A stretch of 59,102 nt of DNA from an uncultured Sutterella sp. (lineage in GTDB: Bacteria; Pseudomonadota; Gammaproteobacteria; Burkholderiales; Burkholderiaceae_F): NCBI GenBank assembly GCA_900542805.1, contig UQOW01000010.1, positions 1-59,102 on the forward strand, given 5' to 3'. A model generated the notes under the pieces. The model searched no databases, was not told the origin of the DNA, and worked only from the letters and a program-made list of their open reading frames with translations. A program made the position numbers and the translations under genes. This document shows positions 14,618-22,514 of the stretch, in pieces (position 1 is the stretch's first letter; every line of letters begins with the position of its first letter).

Positions 14618-17023
14618 ATGTTATTTTCTGAAGAGTGGCTGCGCCACTACATCAATCCGGATTTGACGAGTGAAGAGTTAACCGAGACCCTGACCATGGC
14701 CGGTCTCGAAGTCGAGCAAATGACGACGATTGCGCCGCCCTTTACCGGGGTTGTCGTCGGAAAAATCTTAACGTGTGTCAATCATGAAAATTCCGACCAC
14801 CTGCACGTGTGCACGGTCGACGTCGGAGAGGCCTCTCCCTTGCAGATTGTCTGCGGAGCACCCAATGCCAAGGCCGGCATTAAGGTGCCGTGCGCCAAAA
14901 TCGGCGCGATTTTACCCGGCGGCTTTACCATCAAAAAGGCCAAGATGCGCGGGGTGGAAAGTTTCGGCATGCTCTGTTCGGCGCGCGAACTCGGGGTTTC
15001 CGAGGATCATTCGGGACTTTGGGTTTTAAATGAAGACGCCCCGATCGGTCAAGATATTCGCAAAGCCGAACGTTTGGATGAAAAGCGCATTGAAATTAAG
15101 TTAACACCCAACCGCGGTGACGCGCTTTCAGTAATCGGTGTCGGTCGGGATTTGCATGCCGTGACCGGTGCGCCGCTGGCCAAGCCCGACATGACAGCGG
15201 TTCCTGCTACGTGCTCGTGCGTCAAGCCCGTGCATATTAAGGCCCCCGAACTGTGCGGGCGCTTTACTGGTCGCGTGATTCGCGGATTGAATCCCAAGGC
15301 GCCCACGCCCGAGTGGATGAAAGAGCGCTTGGAGCGGTCCGGACAACGGTCGATTTCCGCCTTGGTGGATATTTCCAACTACATCATGCTCGAGCTCGGA
15401 CGCCCGTCGCATTTTTACGACTTGGCGAAAATCACCGGAGACCTAACGGTGCGCTGGGCGCAAAAAGGAGAGCCCTTGGAGCTTTTGAACGGTCAAAAAC
15501 CCGAGCTTGACGAGTACTACGGCGTTGTGGCTGATGAAAAAGGCGCATTGGGTTTGGCCGGCATTATGGGCGGTGAGTCAAGCGCCATCGGCGATACGAC
15601 GACCGACCTATTTATCGAGGCGGCCTTCTGGTTCCCGGAAAAAATCCAGGGCCGTTGCCGTCGTTTGAACTTTTCGACCGATGCAGCGCATCGCTTCGAG
15701 CGCGGTGTGGATTTCGGAAGTCACATCGAGCACATGGAATATGCCACACGCTTAGTCCTTGAGATTTGCGGAACGCCGGAGACGAAAATCGGCCCCGTGG
15801 ACGATCAAATCGTCAACCTTCCCAAGCGCTCGGTCGTGCGTATGCGCCCCGATAGGTGCCGCAAGGTCGTCGGAATCGAGATTTCCGATGACTTTATGGC
15901 CGAAGCGTTCACGCGCCTGGGGTTTGAATTTACGCGTGACGGGGCCGATTTCCTCATCAAGTCCCCGACGTATCGCTTCGATATCGAGATTGAAGAAGAC
16001 TTAATCGAGGAAGTGGCGCGTCTTTACGGCTATGAAAAGCTTCCGGACCGCGAACCGGTGGCTCGCGCAACGATGCTCTCACACAAGGAAGGGGTTCGCA
16101 CGAACCATGATTTGCGTTACGAACTTGTCAATCGCGGGTATCAGGAACTCGTGAACTTTTCGTTCATTGAGGAAAAGTGGGAAAAAGACTTTGCCGGAAA
16201 CGATACGCCGATTCGGCTTTTAAATCCGATTGCAAGTCACCTGTCGGTGATGCGCACGCAACTTGTCGCTGGTCTTGTGGATATTTTGCGCTACAACTTG
16301 AACCGTAAAGCACAAAACGTTCGCATTTTCGAACTCGGACGCGTCTTTTACCCCGATTCGAGCGTCGAGGACGGTCCCTGGTCCGTCAAGGGGGTGTGTC
16401 AGCCTTTACATATTGCAGCGCTTGCCTACGGCGATGCCCATGACAATGCCTGGGGAGAAGCGGCTCGTGACGTGGACTTTTTCGATGTCAAGGGGGATTT
16501 GGAGAGACTTCTTTTTCCGCTCAAAGCCACGTTCGAGCCCGAACGTCATACGGCGCTACATCCCGGGCGCTCCGCTCGTGTGGTTGTGAATGGAAAACCC
16601 GTCGGCTTTATCGGCGAACTGCATCCGCGTCTTTGTCAGGAGTATGGGCTTGCGAAGGCTCCGGTTGTCTTTGAAGTGGACGTGGCTGACATCCTTGTGA
16701 CGCCTGTCCCGAGTCCCAAGGCTGTCACGAAGTTCCAGCCCATTGAGCGCGATTTCTCGCTGGTTGTCCCCAATGCGGTGACGGCCCAGCAGATTTTCGA
16801 CGCCGTTGCTGCCTTAAAGAAGGAAAAAGCCGGCGCTGCCATCGAAGACTTTAAGCTTTTCGACCTGTATAAGCCTAAAAACGAGACCGATGTCAAGAGC
16901 ATGGCATTTCACCTGACTTTGGTTTCTCACGGCGATGAGGCCTTAACGGAAGAGGTAGCCGAGCGCACGCAAAAGAAGCTTTTACAGGTCCTGAGTGCTT
17001 TAGGAATTACTTTAAGAGCCTAG
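14618..17023 (+). CDS. pheT: Phenylalanyl-tRNA synthetase beta subunit
   Basis: The 801-residue protein (E. coli 795) starts at the ATG at 14618 (MLFSEEWLRHYINPDL), which has AGGGG upstream; a GTG one codon earlier is less likely. Visible domains are the tRNA-binding/OB domain with VCGAPNAKAGIKVPCAKIG, the B3/B4 editing region (SDYR-type family core around GRPSHFYDLAKITGDL), the B5 domain, the synthetase-like core (RYELVNRGYQELVNFSFI) and a C-terminal FDX-ACB domain (FQPIERDFSLVVP). It completes the PheRS complex. Confidence 0.96.
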   Translation: MLFSEEWLRHYINPDLTSEELTETLTMAGLEVEQMTTIAPPFTGVVVGKILTCVNHENSDHLHVCTVDVGEASPLQIVCGAPNAKAGIKVPCAKIGAILPGGFTIKKAKMRGVESFGMLCSARELGVSEDHSGLWVLNEDAPIGQDIRKAERLDEKRIEIKLTPNRGDALSVIGVGRDLHAVTGAPLAKPDMTAVPATCSCVKPVHIKAPELCGRFTGRVIRGLNPKAPTPEWMKERLERSGQRSISALVDISNYIMLELGRPSHFYDLAKITGDLTVRWAQKGEPLELLNGQKPELDEYYGVVADEKGALGLAGIMGGESSAIGDTTTDLFIEAAFWFPEKIQGRCRRLNFSTDAAHRFERGVDFGSHIEHMEYATRLVLEICGTPETKIGPVDDQIVNLPKRSVVRMRPDRCRKVVGIEISDDFMAEAFTRLGFEFTRDGADFLIKSPTYRFDIEIEEDLIEEVARLYGYEKLPDREPVARATMLSHKEGVRTNHDLRYELVNRGYQELVNFSFIEEKWEKDFAGNDTPIRLLNPIASHLSVMRTQLVAGLVDILRYNLNRKAQNVRIFELGRVFYPDSSVEDGPWSVKGVCQPLHIAALAYGDAHDNAWGEAARDVDFFDVKGDLERLLFPLKATFEPERHTALHPGRSARVVVNGKPVGFIGELHPRLCQEYGLAKAPVVFEVDVADILVTPVPSPKAVTKFQPIERDFSLVVPNAVTAQQIFDAVAALKKEKAGAAIEDFKLFDLYKPKNETDVKSMAFHLTLVSHGDEALTEEVAERTQKKLLQVLSALGITLRA

Positions 17024-17040
17024 AGAAAAGACGCTTCGTT

Positions 17041-17090
17041 AGATCCGCATTTTTGACCGGCCTCGGTCCCTCATGCGGATCTTTCTTCTT
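17041..17090 (+). terminator. Terminator of pheST
   Basis: AGATCCGCAT (17041-17050) pairs perfectly with ATGCGGATCT (17073-17082), with an inner GACCG/CGGTC hairpin and a T-rich tail. It separates pheT from ihfA, which are often cotranscribed. Confidence 0.85.
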
Positions 17091-17171
17091 TTCCTTGTTT
17101 TCAAAGAGGAAAAGCGGATATCATGCCAGACGTGGTAAATGGTTTTGAAAGAACACGGTAAGCGGCAGACT

Positions 17172-17540
17172 ATGGACAACGAATATTTGAGGAACTTTTT
17201 TCAGCGCGAGTTTCCCGACGGGAAGATGAACGCGGCGACCTTGTCGAAAGTTCACTTTATCGACATCCTTTCCGATCGGATGGAAATTTCTCGTGCGGAA
17301 GCACTCACGATCATTGAGGTCATTTTCAAGGAAATCGAACAGGCGCTTTTAAGGGGGCGCGATGTGAAGATTGCCAATTTCGGTACGTTCTCAACGCGCG
17401 ATAAGTCGGCGCGTCCGGGACGCAATCCCAAGACCGGAGAGTCCCATGAGATTTGTGCTCGTCGCGTCGTCACGTTTATTCCTTCGCCGCACTTGCGCGA
17501 TGCCGTGTCCGAGTACGAGAACAAGAAAGACGCCTCATAG
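17172..17540 (+). CDS. ihfA: Integration host factor alpha subunit-like protein
   Basis: The 122-residue HU/IHF-family protein bends DNA as a heterodimer with IhfB. The core from about residue 22 (LSKVHFIDILSDRMEISRAEA) through VKIANFGTFSTRDKSARPGRNPKTGE and ARRVVTFIPSPHLRD is clear, including the Pro of the intercalating arm. There are about 18 extra N-terminal residues (MDNEYLRNFFQREFPDGK) compared with usual IhfA. Starts at 17139, 17172 and 17226 are all possible and none has a strong ribosome site. Position between pheT and a MerR-like gene is the conserved IhfA locus. Confidence 0.88.
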   Translation: MDNEYLRNFFQREFPDGKMNAATLSKVHFIDILSDRMEISRAEALTIIEVIFKEIEQALLRGRDVKIANFGTFSTRDKSARPGRNPKTGESHEICARRVVTFIPSPHLRDAVSEYENKKDAS

Positions 17541-17557
17541 CAACGGGACATCTGACC

Positions 17558-18211
17558 ATGAACATTCAAGACAGTCACGCTTTACAGGATGTCTACACGT
17601 TGTCCGAAGTCTGTGCTCGGTGCGAGGTGCCCGAACACGTTCTCGTGTACTGGTCAGATTTCTTTCGCCGGTTAAAGGATGAAAACGGCCACCTAAAGAC
17701 GGCATTTTCCGAGGATGATTTAAAGCTCATCGCTCGGGTGAAAAAGTGCTTGTATACGCGGTGCATGACCGTACAGGAGGCCGTGCGCGAAATTGCCGAG
17801 CAAGAAAAAGGCACGTCTCGTGTTGCCGAGCAAGAAGCTCCGAGCGCTCCGACTATCACCGTTAAGGCCGAGGGTCCTGACAAAGAGCCCCCGATGCCGA
17901 CGGCGCCGATTTTTGCCGTGCCGCCCAAGACAAGCGACGTGCCGGAGCAGGGGAGTTTTTCCGACTTGATGCAAGGAGGCTTGAAACACCTGGAGGAAGC
18001 CATCAGCGCACAAAAGAATCGCTTTGAGAATCGACTGACCGACCAGAACGCCGAGTTTTCTGCCGTCCGTAGCGAATGCGCTGCACGGATGTCGGACCTA
18101 ACGACGAGTCTCGGATGCGAACAGGAAAAGAACAGGCGACTGGCGCAACTCATTGAACAGGCCGTCAAAGATCTCGAAGCCTTGCGCATCGAGGTTTTCG
18201 GCGACAAATAG
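17558..18211 (+). CDS. MerR-like HTH protein with long linker and coiled coil
   Basis: The 217-residue protein has an N-terminal MerR-type helix-turn-helix (VYTLSEVCARCEVPEHVLVYW, then AFSEDDLKLIARVKKCLYTRCMTVQEAVREI). A Pro/Glu-rich linker (about 90-135) and a helical C terminus with coiled-coil character follow. A MerR-family gene after ihfA is the standard arrangement in Beta- and Gammaproteobacteria, where its role is poorly known. It begins 17 bases after ihfA, so probably forms an operon with it. No metal-binding Cys set is seen. Confidence 0.75.
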   Translation: MNIQDSHALQDVYTLSEVCARCEVPEHVLVYWSDFFRRLKDENGHLKTAFSEDDLKLIARVKKCLYTRCMTVQEAVREIAEQEKGTSRVAEQEAPSAPTITVKAEGPDKEPPMPTAPIFAVPPKTSDVPEQGSFSDLMQGGLKHLEEAISAQKNRFENRLTDQNAEFSAVRSECAARMSDLTTSLGCEQEKNRRLAQLIEQAVKDLEALRIEVFGDK

Positions 18212-18235
18212 GGCAAAACAATTCAGCTTGAACTC

Positions 18236-18264
18236 TTGAAAAAACAGGGTGTGCACGATAGAAT
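18236..18264 (+). promoter_or_regulatory. Promoter of tRNA-Pro
   Basis: TTGAAA (18236-18241) and TAGAAT (18259-18264) are 17 bases apart and end 13 bases before the tRNA. Confidence 0.7.
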
Positions 18265-18276
18265 GCGCGCTCTGAG

Positions 18277-18354
<78 letters not shown>

Positions 18355-18364
18355 TTTTACAGAT

Positions 18365-18395
18365 ATAAGGTAACGAAAGTTACCTTATTTTTTTG
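18365..18395 (+). terminator. Terminator of tRNA-Pro
   Basis: ATAAGGTAAC GAAA GTTACCTTAT (18365-18388) is a perfect 10-bp stem with a GNRA-type loop, followed by seven Ts. Confidence 0.92.
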
Positions 18396-18570
18396 TGTCT
18401 TATTCTCCGAGACCCGCATAAACAAAGGCTTTTCGCGGTGTTCTGTGTCCTGTCATCGTTTCTATTCTTCTATGTAGACTTGTCCAAAGAAAGAGAGGCA
18501 ATAGTTAATCGTAGTAACAACTCAAACAGGTTTTAGCGTACACAAATCTCGATGTCGCCCGTGCAAATTC

Positions 18571-18598
18571 TGCACATATGCGCATTAGTGTGTATAAT
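18571..18598 (+). promoter_or_regulatory. hicAB promoter with overlapping operator
   Basis: TGCACATATGCGCA (18571-18584) is a near-perfect palindrome, 12 of 14 positions symmetric, lying over the -35 region of a promoter with a perfect TATAAT at 18593-18598. HicB antitoxins with DNA-binding tails repress their own promoters, so this is the likely HicB operator. The rest of 18396-18570 is AT-rich with nothing recognisable. Confidence 0.55.
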
Positions 18599-18627
18599 TT
18601 CCTCGTTGATAAGAAACGGAGCAAGCC

Positions 18628-18816
18628 ATGGATAGTTCCACAATTATCAACACGCTTGAGGCTAACGGTTGGACTTGCGTTCGCACGAAAGGCGACCATC
18701 GGTATTATCGAAAGAAAGGAGTGCAGAGACCGACATGTGTCCCACATCCTGTCAAGGATATTCCGATAGGAACGCTAAAAGCTATCGAACGTCAGACAGG
18801 CATTAAATTCAAGTGA
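18628..18816 (+). CDS. hicA: HicA-type mRNA interferase toxin
   Basis: The 62-residue protein has the HicA double-stranded-RNA-binding fold: DSSTIINTLEANGWTCVRTKGDHRYYRKKG with the catalytic His in GDH, then VPHPVKDIPIGTLKAIERQTG. It cleaves mRNA when not bound by HicB. GGAG precedes the ATG. hicB follows after 53 bases, the usual toxin-first order. Confidence 0.9.
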   Translation: MDSSTIINTLEANGWTCVRTKGDHRYYRKKGVQRPTCVPHPVKDIPIGTLKAIERQTGIKFK

Positions 18817-18869
18817 CGTTGAGGTTGGGCAGAGACTTACGCGCCTTTGCCCAATATTCGGAGACTTAA

Positions 18870-19262
18870 ATGAAATACCCAATTGCTGTTGAACCCGGAG
18901 ATAAAAAACACGCCTACGGCGTCGTTGTTCCTGACCTACCCGGTTGCTTTTCCGCAGGCGATACTCTTGACCTTGCCTACGAAAACGTCAAAGAAGCAAT
19001 CGCCGGCTGGATTGAAACAGAACTCGATGAGGGCCATGATATTCCCTTACCTTCAAAAATCGAAGATATTACTAAACGAAAGGAATTCAAGGGGTGGGTT
19101 ATCGGCGTTGTAGAAGTTCCAGATAGTCTTTTGTCAGAAAAAGCACAACGCGTCAATATCACCTTGCCTAGTCGCGTACTCCGTCGTCTGGACTTTTTAG
19201 CCAAAACTTCCGGCGAAACGCGTTCGGGTTATATCTCTCGTATGGTGTATCAGCAAAGATAG
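18870..19262 (+). CDS. hicB: HicB-type antitoxin
   Basis: The 130-residue protein has an N-terminal HicB fold (KKHAYGVVVPDLPGCFSAGDTLDLAYENV) that masks HicA. The C-terminal ribbon-helix-helix segment (RVNITLPSRVLRRLDFLAKTSGETRSGYIS) binds DNA. It probably represses the promoter at 18571-18598. The pair stabilises the island or acts in stress; base composition is lower in GC than the flanks, suggesting transfer. Confidence 0.9.
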   Translation: MKYPIAVEPGDKKHAYGVVVPDLPGCFSAGDTLDLAYENVKEAIAGWIETELDEGHDIPLPSKIEDITKRKEFKGWVIGVVEVPDSLLSEKAQRVNITLPSRVLRRLDFLAKTSGETRSGYISRMVYQQR

Positions 19263-19370
19263 CCTCGATTCCGTTCCTTTGTTCAATCCCGACTAGTAGC
19301 CCCTCGGAAGGGGCGGTTGTTAAGCAGACGATTTAGTGGCGAGGCACAATCCTCAGAAAGGGGGAGGATT

Positions 19371-19712
19371 ATGAAAAAACTACTGTTTATTACAGCAACT
19401 AGTGTCACGTTCTTAAGTGGTTGCACAACTGCTGAATTAGTCGAGCTTAACGGCGACAATTGCTTTAAGGTCTTTCAAACATTACCAGACGGGGCATTGG
19501 TACACCGATGCACGTCCGTTATAGGCTCAAGCAACCCCATATGCACGGGAGTGGTTGCGTACATTCCCAACTCCTCCGACAGCCAACTGTACGACGAAAA
19601 ACTTGTCTGTATGAAGAAGGCGAAAATGACAAGGCTGTACACGTACACAACAGTAAAAGACCGAGTCAAAACCGTTCCCGTGTTTGAAGAAAGCGGGGAG
19701 GACGAGCCGTAG
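19371..19712 (+). CDS. Small predicted lipoprotein, family not recognised
   Basis: The 113-residue protein begins with a lipoprotein signal (MKKLLFITATSVTFLSGC, lipobox LSGC), so mature protein would start at Cys18. Five further Cys follow, which could form disulfides in the periplasm. GGGGGAGG upstream sets the start. No family is recognised. It lies between hicB and phage tail remnants and may be phage or island cargo. The 108 bases before it hold a CCCC TCGGAA GGGG hairpin. Confidence 0.6.
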   Translation: MKKLLFITATSVTFLSGCTTAELVELNGDNCFKVFQTLPDGALVHRCTSVIGSSNPICTGVVAYIPNSSDSQLYDEKLVCMKKAKMTRLYTYTTVKDRVKTVPVFEESGEDEP

Positions 19713-19739
19713 CCGAAACGCCCTATTGCTGGGTAAGAC

Positions 19740-20045
19740 ATTCGTACCCAAAACTGCGTAGAGTTTCGGATAATTCGTATCCATATCAGCGATGGTCGAG
19801 CCGTCGCAACGGAACTAGCCGTCGGGAACGTCAGAGCCTGCGTACAACTTGATGTCGCCAACTTGATGGCATGTCGAGTCCGCGTGCGCATTAGCGGAGG
19901 CAATGGCAGAGGCCACGGTCTTGTTCTGAATCGCATTCGTTGAAGTCGAAGAAAGCGACGAATCGGTCGGGATAATGTCCGTGCGGAGCATCGACCCCGC
20001 TCCGTCATTTTGGAAAAGCTTTATCAAAAGTTTCGGGAAGGCCAT
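19740..20045 (-). pseudogene. Broken phage tail-fibre/tail-collar gene
   Basis: From an ATG at 20045 with a good ribosome site (AAGGAG), the minus strand reads MAFPKLLIKLFQNDG, then SSLSSTSTNAIQNKTV and VGDIKLYAGSDVPDG. These are typical of prophage tail-collar fibres. A TAG at 19815-19817 stands where a conserved Trp follows PDG, and the same frame continues with FRCDGSTIADMDTNYPKLYAVLG before similarity ends near 19740. It is therefore an amber-interrupted, 3'-truncated relic, facing the lipoprotein gene. Confidence 0.7.
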
Positions 20046-20047
20046 GA

Positions 20048-20227
20048 TTATTCTCCTTGATACGGGACAGTCCACTGCGCTGTTTGCGCTTCGCCTGCGA
20101 GTTTTAGTGCCTGCGCTAACTGCGCAACGGTCGGTGTTGCCACTGTGTTGTCCGCAGGAACCCAAATCTGCGTCGTTGTATTCAGGTCAACGCCGAGCGC
20201 TTGAGCGCCAGACACAACACGAGCCAT
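20048..20227 (-). CDS. Small phage-related ORF upstream of the tail-fibre relic
   Basis: A 59-codon frame runs from ATG at 20227 (MARVVSGAQALGVDLNTTTQ) to PYQGE and a TAA at 20048-20050, two bases before the next ATG. Its last codons supply the AAGGAG ribosome site of the tail-fibre gene. Tight packing and a low-complexity Ala/Gln/Thr sequence fit a phage structural operon. No homologue is recognised. Upstream sequence (20228-20445) shows nothing coherent, so the operon is cut. Confidence 0.5.
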   Translation of the reverse strand: MARVVSGAQALGVDLNTTTQIWVPADNTVATPTVAQLAQALKLAGEAQTAQWTVPYQGE

Positions 20228-20445
20228 GCGATCTTACTATTTCTCGTCCGCATCAAAGACCGAAGTCTGGGAGGGTTTTTTCAAAAATCTCATTTCTGAG
20301 AGTATTAGATAGTGTCCGGTCGAAGATCTGAAGGCCAAAATGTTCGCTGACGCTTCGGGCGAAAAGTAGTACTCGGCCAGTCATTAAACGCTTTCAGGGA
20401 GCTCTCAGTCAGTTCCAACCAACTGAAGGCTGTCGAGCGATATGA

Positions 20446-20676
20446 GAACTGTCGCAAGCGAACGCGTGTAGCGCAGGAACAGGGGAATTCAACGCTACAG
20501 GGAATGCGAAAGAAGGCAATATCACAGCGAGACATCTCTGTGGGCAAGTCAGACATTTTGACCTATTTGGTTCGTGGATGGAGGCAGGCAAACGGGGTTT
20601 TGTGGCAGATCAATCTGACAATAAAAGTTACAGAGGCTTGCCTGAATTTTCAGGGAGAGAGTCGTTTCTTCCGTGA
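20446..20676 (+). pseudogene. Phage-like gene fragment, 5' truncated
   Basis: An open frame without a start ends FNATGNAKEGNITARHL, continues through FGSWMEAGKRGF to SGRESFLP and stops at TGA 20674-20676. The TGA overlaps a GTG start (GTGA) of the next frame, as in phage operons. The product is not recognised, and coding is suggested only by amino acid texture. Confidence 0.3.
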
Positions 20677-20972
20677 AGTTGGCCATGATGAATGCGGGAA
20701 TGACAGCAACATTAACGCTTGAGTCAGAACACTCTTTCAATGTGTACGCGACGAGCGATGATTCGAAAGCGAAGGCAGTCAACTTCGATGATGTGAAAGA
20801 AGGCAGCGGAAAAATAGGAGGCGCATCATGGCTCGTGAAGGAATTAAGGTTTAGGGTAAAGACAGTTCGACACCGTCGCCGACTGTTTTCACTTCGCTCG
20901 CCTAAGACAGACACTCAAATTGCACAAAACGAGTCGCGCTTGTGCTTTTCAATTCCCCGCTTCCTAGTCTAG
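20673..20972 (+). pseudogene. Phage-like small ORFs joined to the hfq leader
   Basis: A 99-codon frame starts GTG at 20673 or ATG at 20685 (MMNAGMTATLTLESEHSFNV) and looks coding up to about 20815. There, AGGAGG (20816-20821) precedes ATG 20828 of a frame that stops after eight codons (MAREGIKV). The last gene start is thus cut by a junction near 20850. The rest to 21058 is the hfq upstream region, with nothing else recognised. Confidence 0.3.
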
Positions 20973-21058
20973 TATTGCAATCTCGGGTTTTTAAAAACGT
21001 CCGGGGATGAAACTCAGGAAAAAATAACAGCGCGCCTTCGGGTGCGGGAGAAAAGAAC

Positions 21059-21307
21059 ATGAGTACGACAACGACAACACAAAAGGCCCAGAGCCTTCAA
21101 GATCCGTTCCTTAATACACTACGTAAGGAACACGTTCCCGTTTCGGTTTATTTGGTCAACGGTATCAAACTTCAGGGGCAAGTCATTGCGTTCGATCAGT
21201 ATGTCGTGATGCTGCGAAACACGCTCACGCAAATGGTCTACAAGCATGCTATCAGCACGATTGTTCCGTCGCGGGCCGTGGACTTAGACACAACACCGGA
21301 AAAGTAA
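21059..21307 (+). CDS. hfq: RNA chaperone Hfq
   Basis: The 82-residue Sm-like protein forms a hexamer that pairs small RNAs with mRNAs. Sm1 (SLQDPFLNTLRKEHVPVSVYLVNG, FDQYVVMLRN) and Sm2 (MVYKHAISTIVPSR) are complete. An N-terminal run MSTTTTTQKAQ is slightly longer than usual, and the acidic tail is short. GGGAG precedes the ATG. hflX starts two bases after the stop. Confidence 0.97.
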   Translation: MSTTTTTQKAQSLQDPFLNTLRKEHVPVSVYLVNGIKLQGQVIAFDQYVVMLRNTLTQMVYKHAISTIVPSRAVDLDTTPEK

Positions 21308-21308
21308 T

Positions 21309-22475
21309 TTGACGCGATTTCGCTACGAGAGCCAAGCCGAAAAGGTCAGGCCGCGTGCCGTTTTGGTGACGGTCGCCATCGGTAAGGCTCCGGTTTTCGA
21401 TACAAGCGAGGAATTAACCGAGCTTGCCCGATCCGATGCGTTTGAGGTGGTCGGCATTGTCCGCGCCAGACGGGATAAACCGGATCCTTCCACATTGTTG
21501 GGTTCGGGCAAGGTCCGGGAAATCGGGGATTTGGCGCGTGCCTACGGGGCCGACGTCGTCATTTTCGATGCCACATTGACAGCAGCCCAAGAACGCAACC
21601 TTATCAAGGTCCTTGAAACAGGCGTGATGGATCGGACCGAGCTCATTCTTTCGATTTTCGAGCGTCGTGCGCGTTCCGGAGAAGGACGATTGCAAGTCGA
21701 ACTCGCTAAGCTCGAACACCTGTCGACTCGCTTGGTGCGCGGCTGGACACACCTGGAGCGTCAACGCGGGGGTTTGAGTAAGACAGGCGGGCCCGGGGAA
21801 AAGCAAATTGAACTTGATAGGCGTTTGATTGCCTCGCGTGTCAAGCAACTTCGAGCTCAATTAAAAAAGCTTTCTCGTCAACGGCAAACACGGCGCAGCA
21901 GTCGCTATTCGGGTTTGACTCTCACAGTGAGCCTTGTCGGGTACACCAACGCCGGCAAATCCACACTCTTTAATATATTGACGCGCTCTGAGGTTTATGC
22001 CGCCGACCAGCTTTTTGCAACGCTCGATACGACAGCACGGCGTGCGTGGGTCGGAAATGAAAGCGAAGTGGTCTTAAGCGATACGGTCGGCTTCATTCGC
22101 GGCCTTCCTCACCAGTTAATCGATGCGTTTAAATCCACGCTCGAGGAGACGGTTCAGGCCGACCTCTTACTGCATGTCGTGGACATCTCAAGTCCGATGC
22201 GCGAGGAACAAATGGAGTCAGTTGCTCATGTGCTCGATGAAATCGGCGCGGGTTCCGTTCCGGTGATTACCGTTTTTAACAAAATCGACATGACGGACCA
22301 TGAGCCCTCGTTGGTGCGCGATGAGTTAACGGGCGCCGTGAAGTCGGTTTTCCTTAGCGCCCAAAGCGGTCAGGGGCTTGACTTACTGCGTCGGGCTCTT
22401 TCGGAGTATGCCGCAGCGAAAAAAGAGGATTTTTCCAAGGTAGCCGTGCCTGCGGTCGCTACAGATTTTCTTTAA
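21309..22475 (+). CDS. hflX: GTPase HflX
   Basis: The 388-residue ribosome-associated GTPase splits stalled or stressed ribosomes. It starts at TTG 21309, since no closer ATG covers the conserved N-terminal domain (VLLGSGKV-type LLGSGKVREIGDLARAYGADVVIFD). The coiled linker has RGGLSKTGGPGEKQIELDRR. The G domain shows GYTNAGKST (G1), DTVGFIRGLPHQLIDAFKSTLEE (G3) and NKID (G4). It is translationally close to hfq, the common arrangement. Confidence 0.95.
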   Translation: MTRFRYESQAEKVRPRAVLVTVAIGKAPVFDTSEELTELARSDAFEVVGIVRARRDKPDPSTLLGSGKVREIGDLARAYGADVVIFDATLTAAQERNLIKVLETGVMDRTELILSIFERRARSGEGRLQVELAKLEHLSTRLVRGWTHLERQRGGLSKTGGPGEKQIELDRRLIASRVKQLRAQLKKLSRQRQTRRSSRYSGLTLTVSLVGYTNAGKSTLFNILTRSEVYAADQLFATLDTTARRAWVGNESEVVLSDTVGFIRGLPHQLIDAFKSTLEETVQADLLLHVVDISSPMREEQMESVAHVLDEIGAGSVPVITVFNKIDMTDHEPSLVRDELTGAVKSVFLSAQSGQGLDLLRRALSEYAAAKKEDFSKVAVPAVATDFL

Positions 22476-22514
22476 ACTACTCGCCGCATTTCAATTTATT
22501 AAGAAGGTGGTCAT

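Noticed and set aside
17593..18216. 207-codon minus-strand frame opposite the MerR-like gene
   Set aside because: Ser/Arg-rich shadow sequence. The plus strand has the HTH and fits the conserved gene order.
19815..19817. Programmed readthrough or alternative code explaining the TAG in the tail-fibre frame
   Set aside because: Similarity ends within about 75 bases after the stop and upstream genes are lost, so ordinary decay explains it more simply.
18397..21058. Attachment-site repeat of the tRNA-Pro 3' end at the far edge of the island
   Set aside because: I could not find a second copy of the GTTCGAATCCC-type 3' sequence before hfq.
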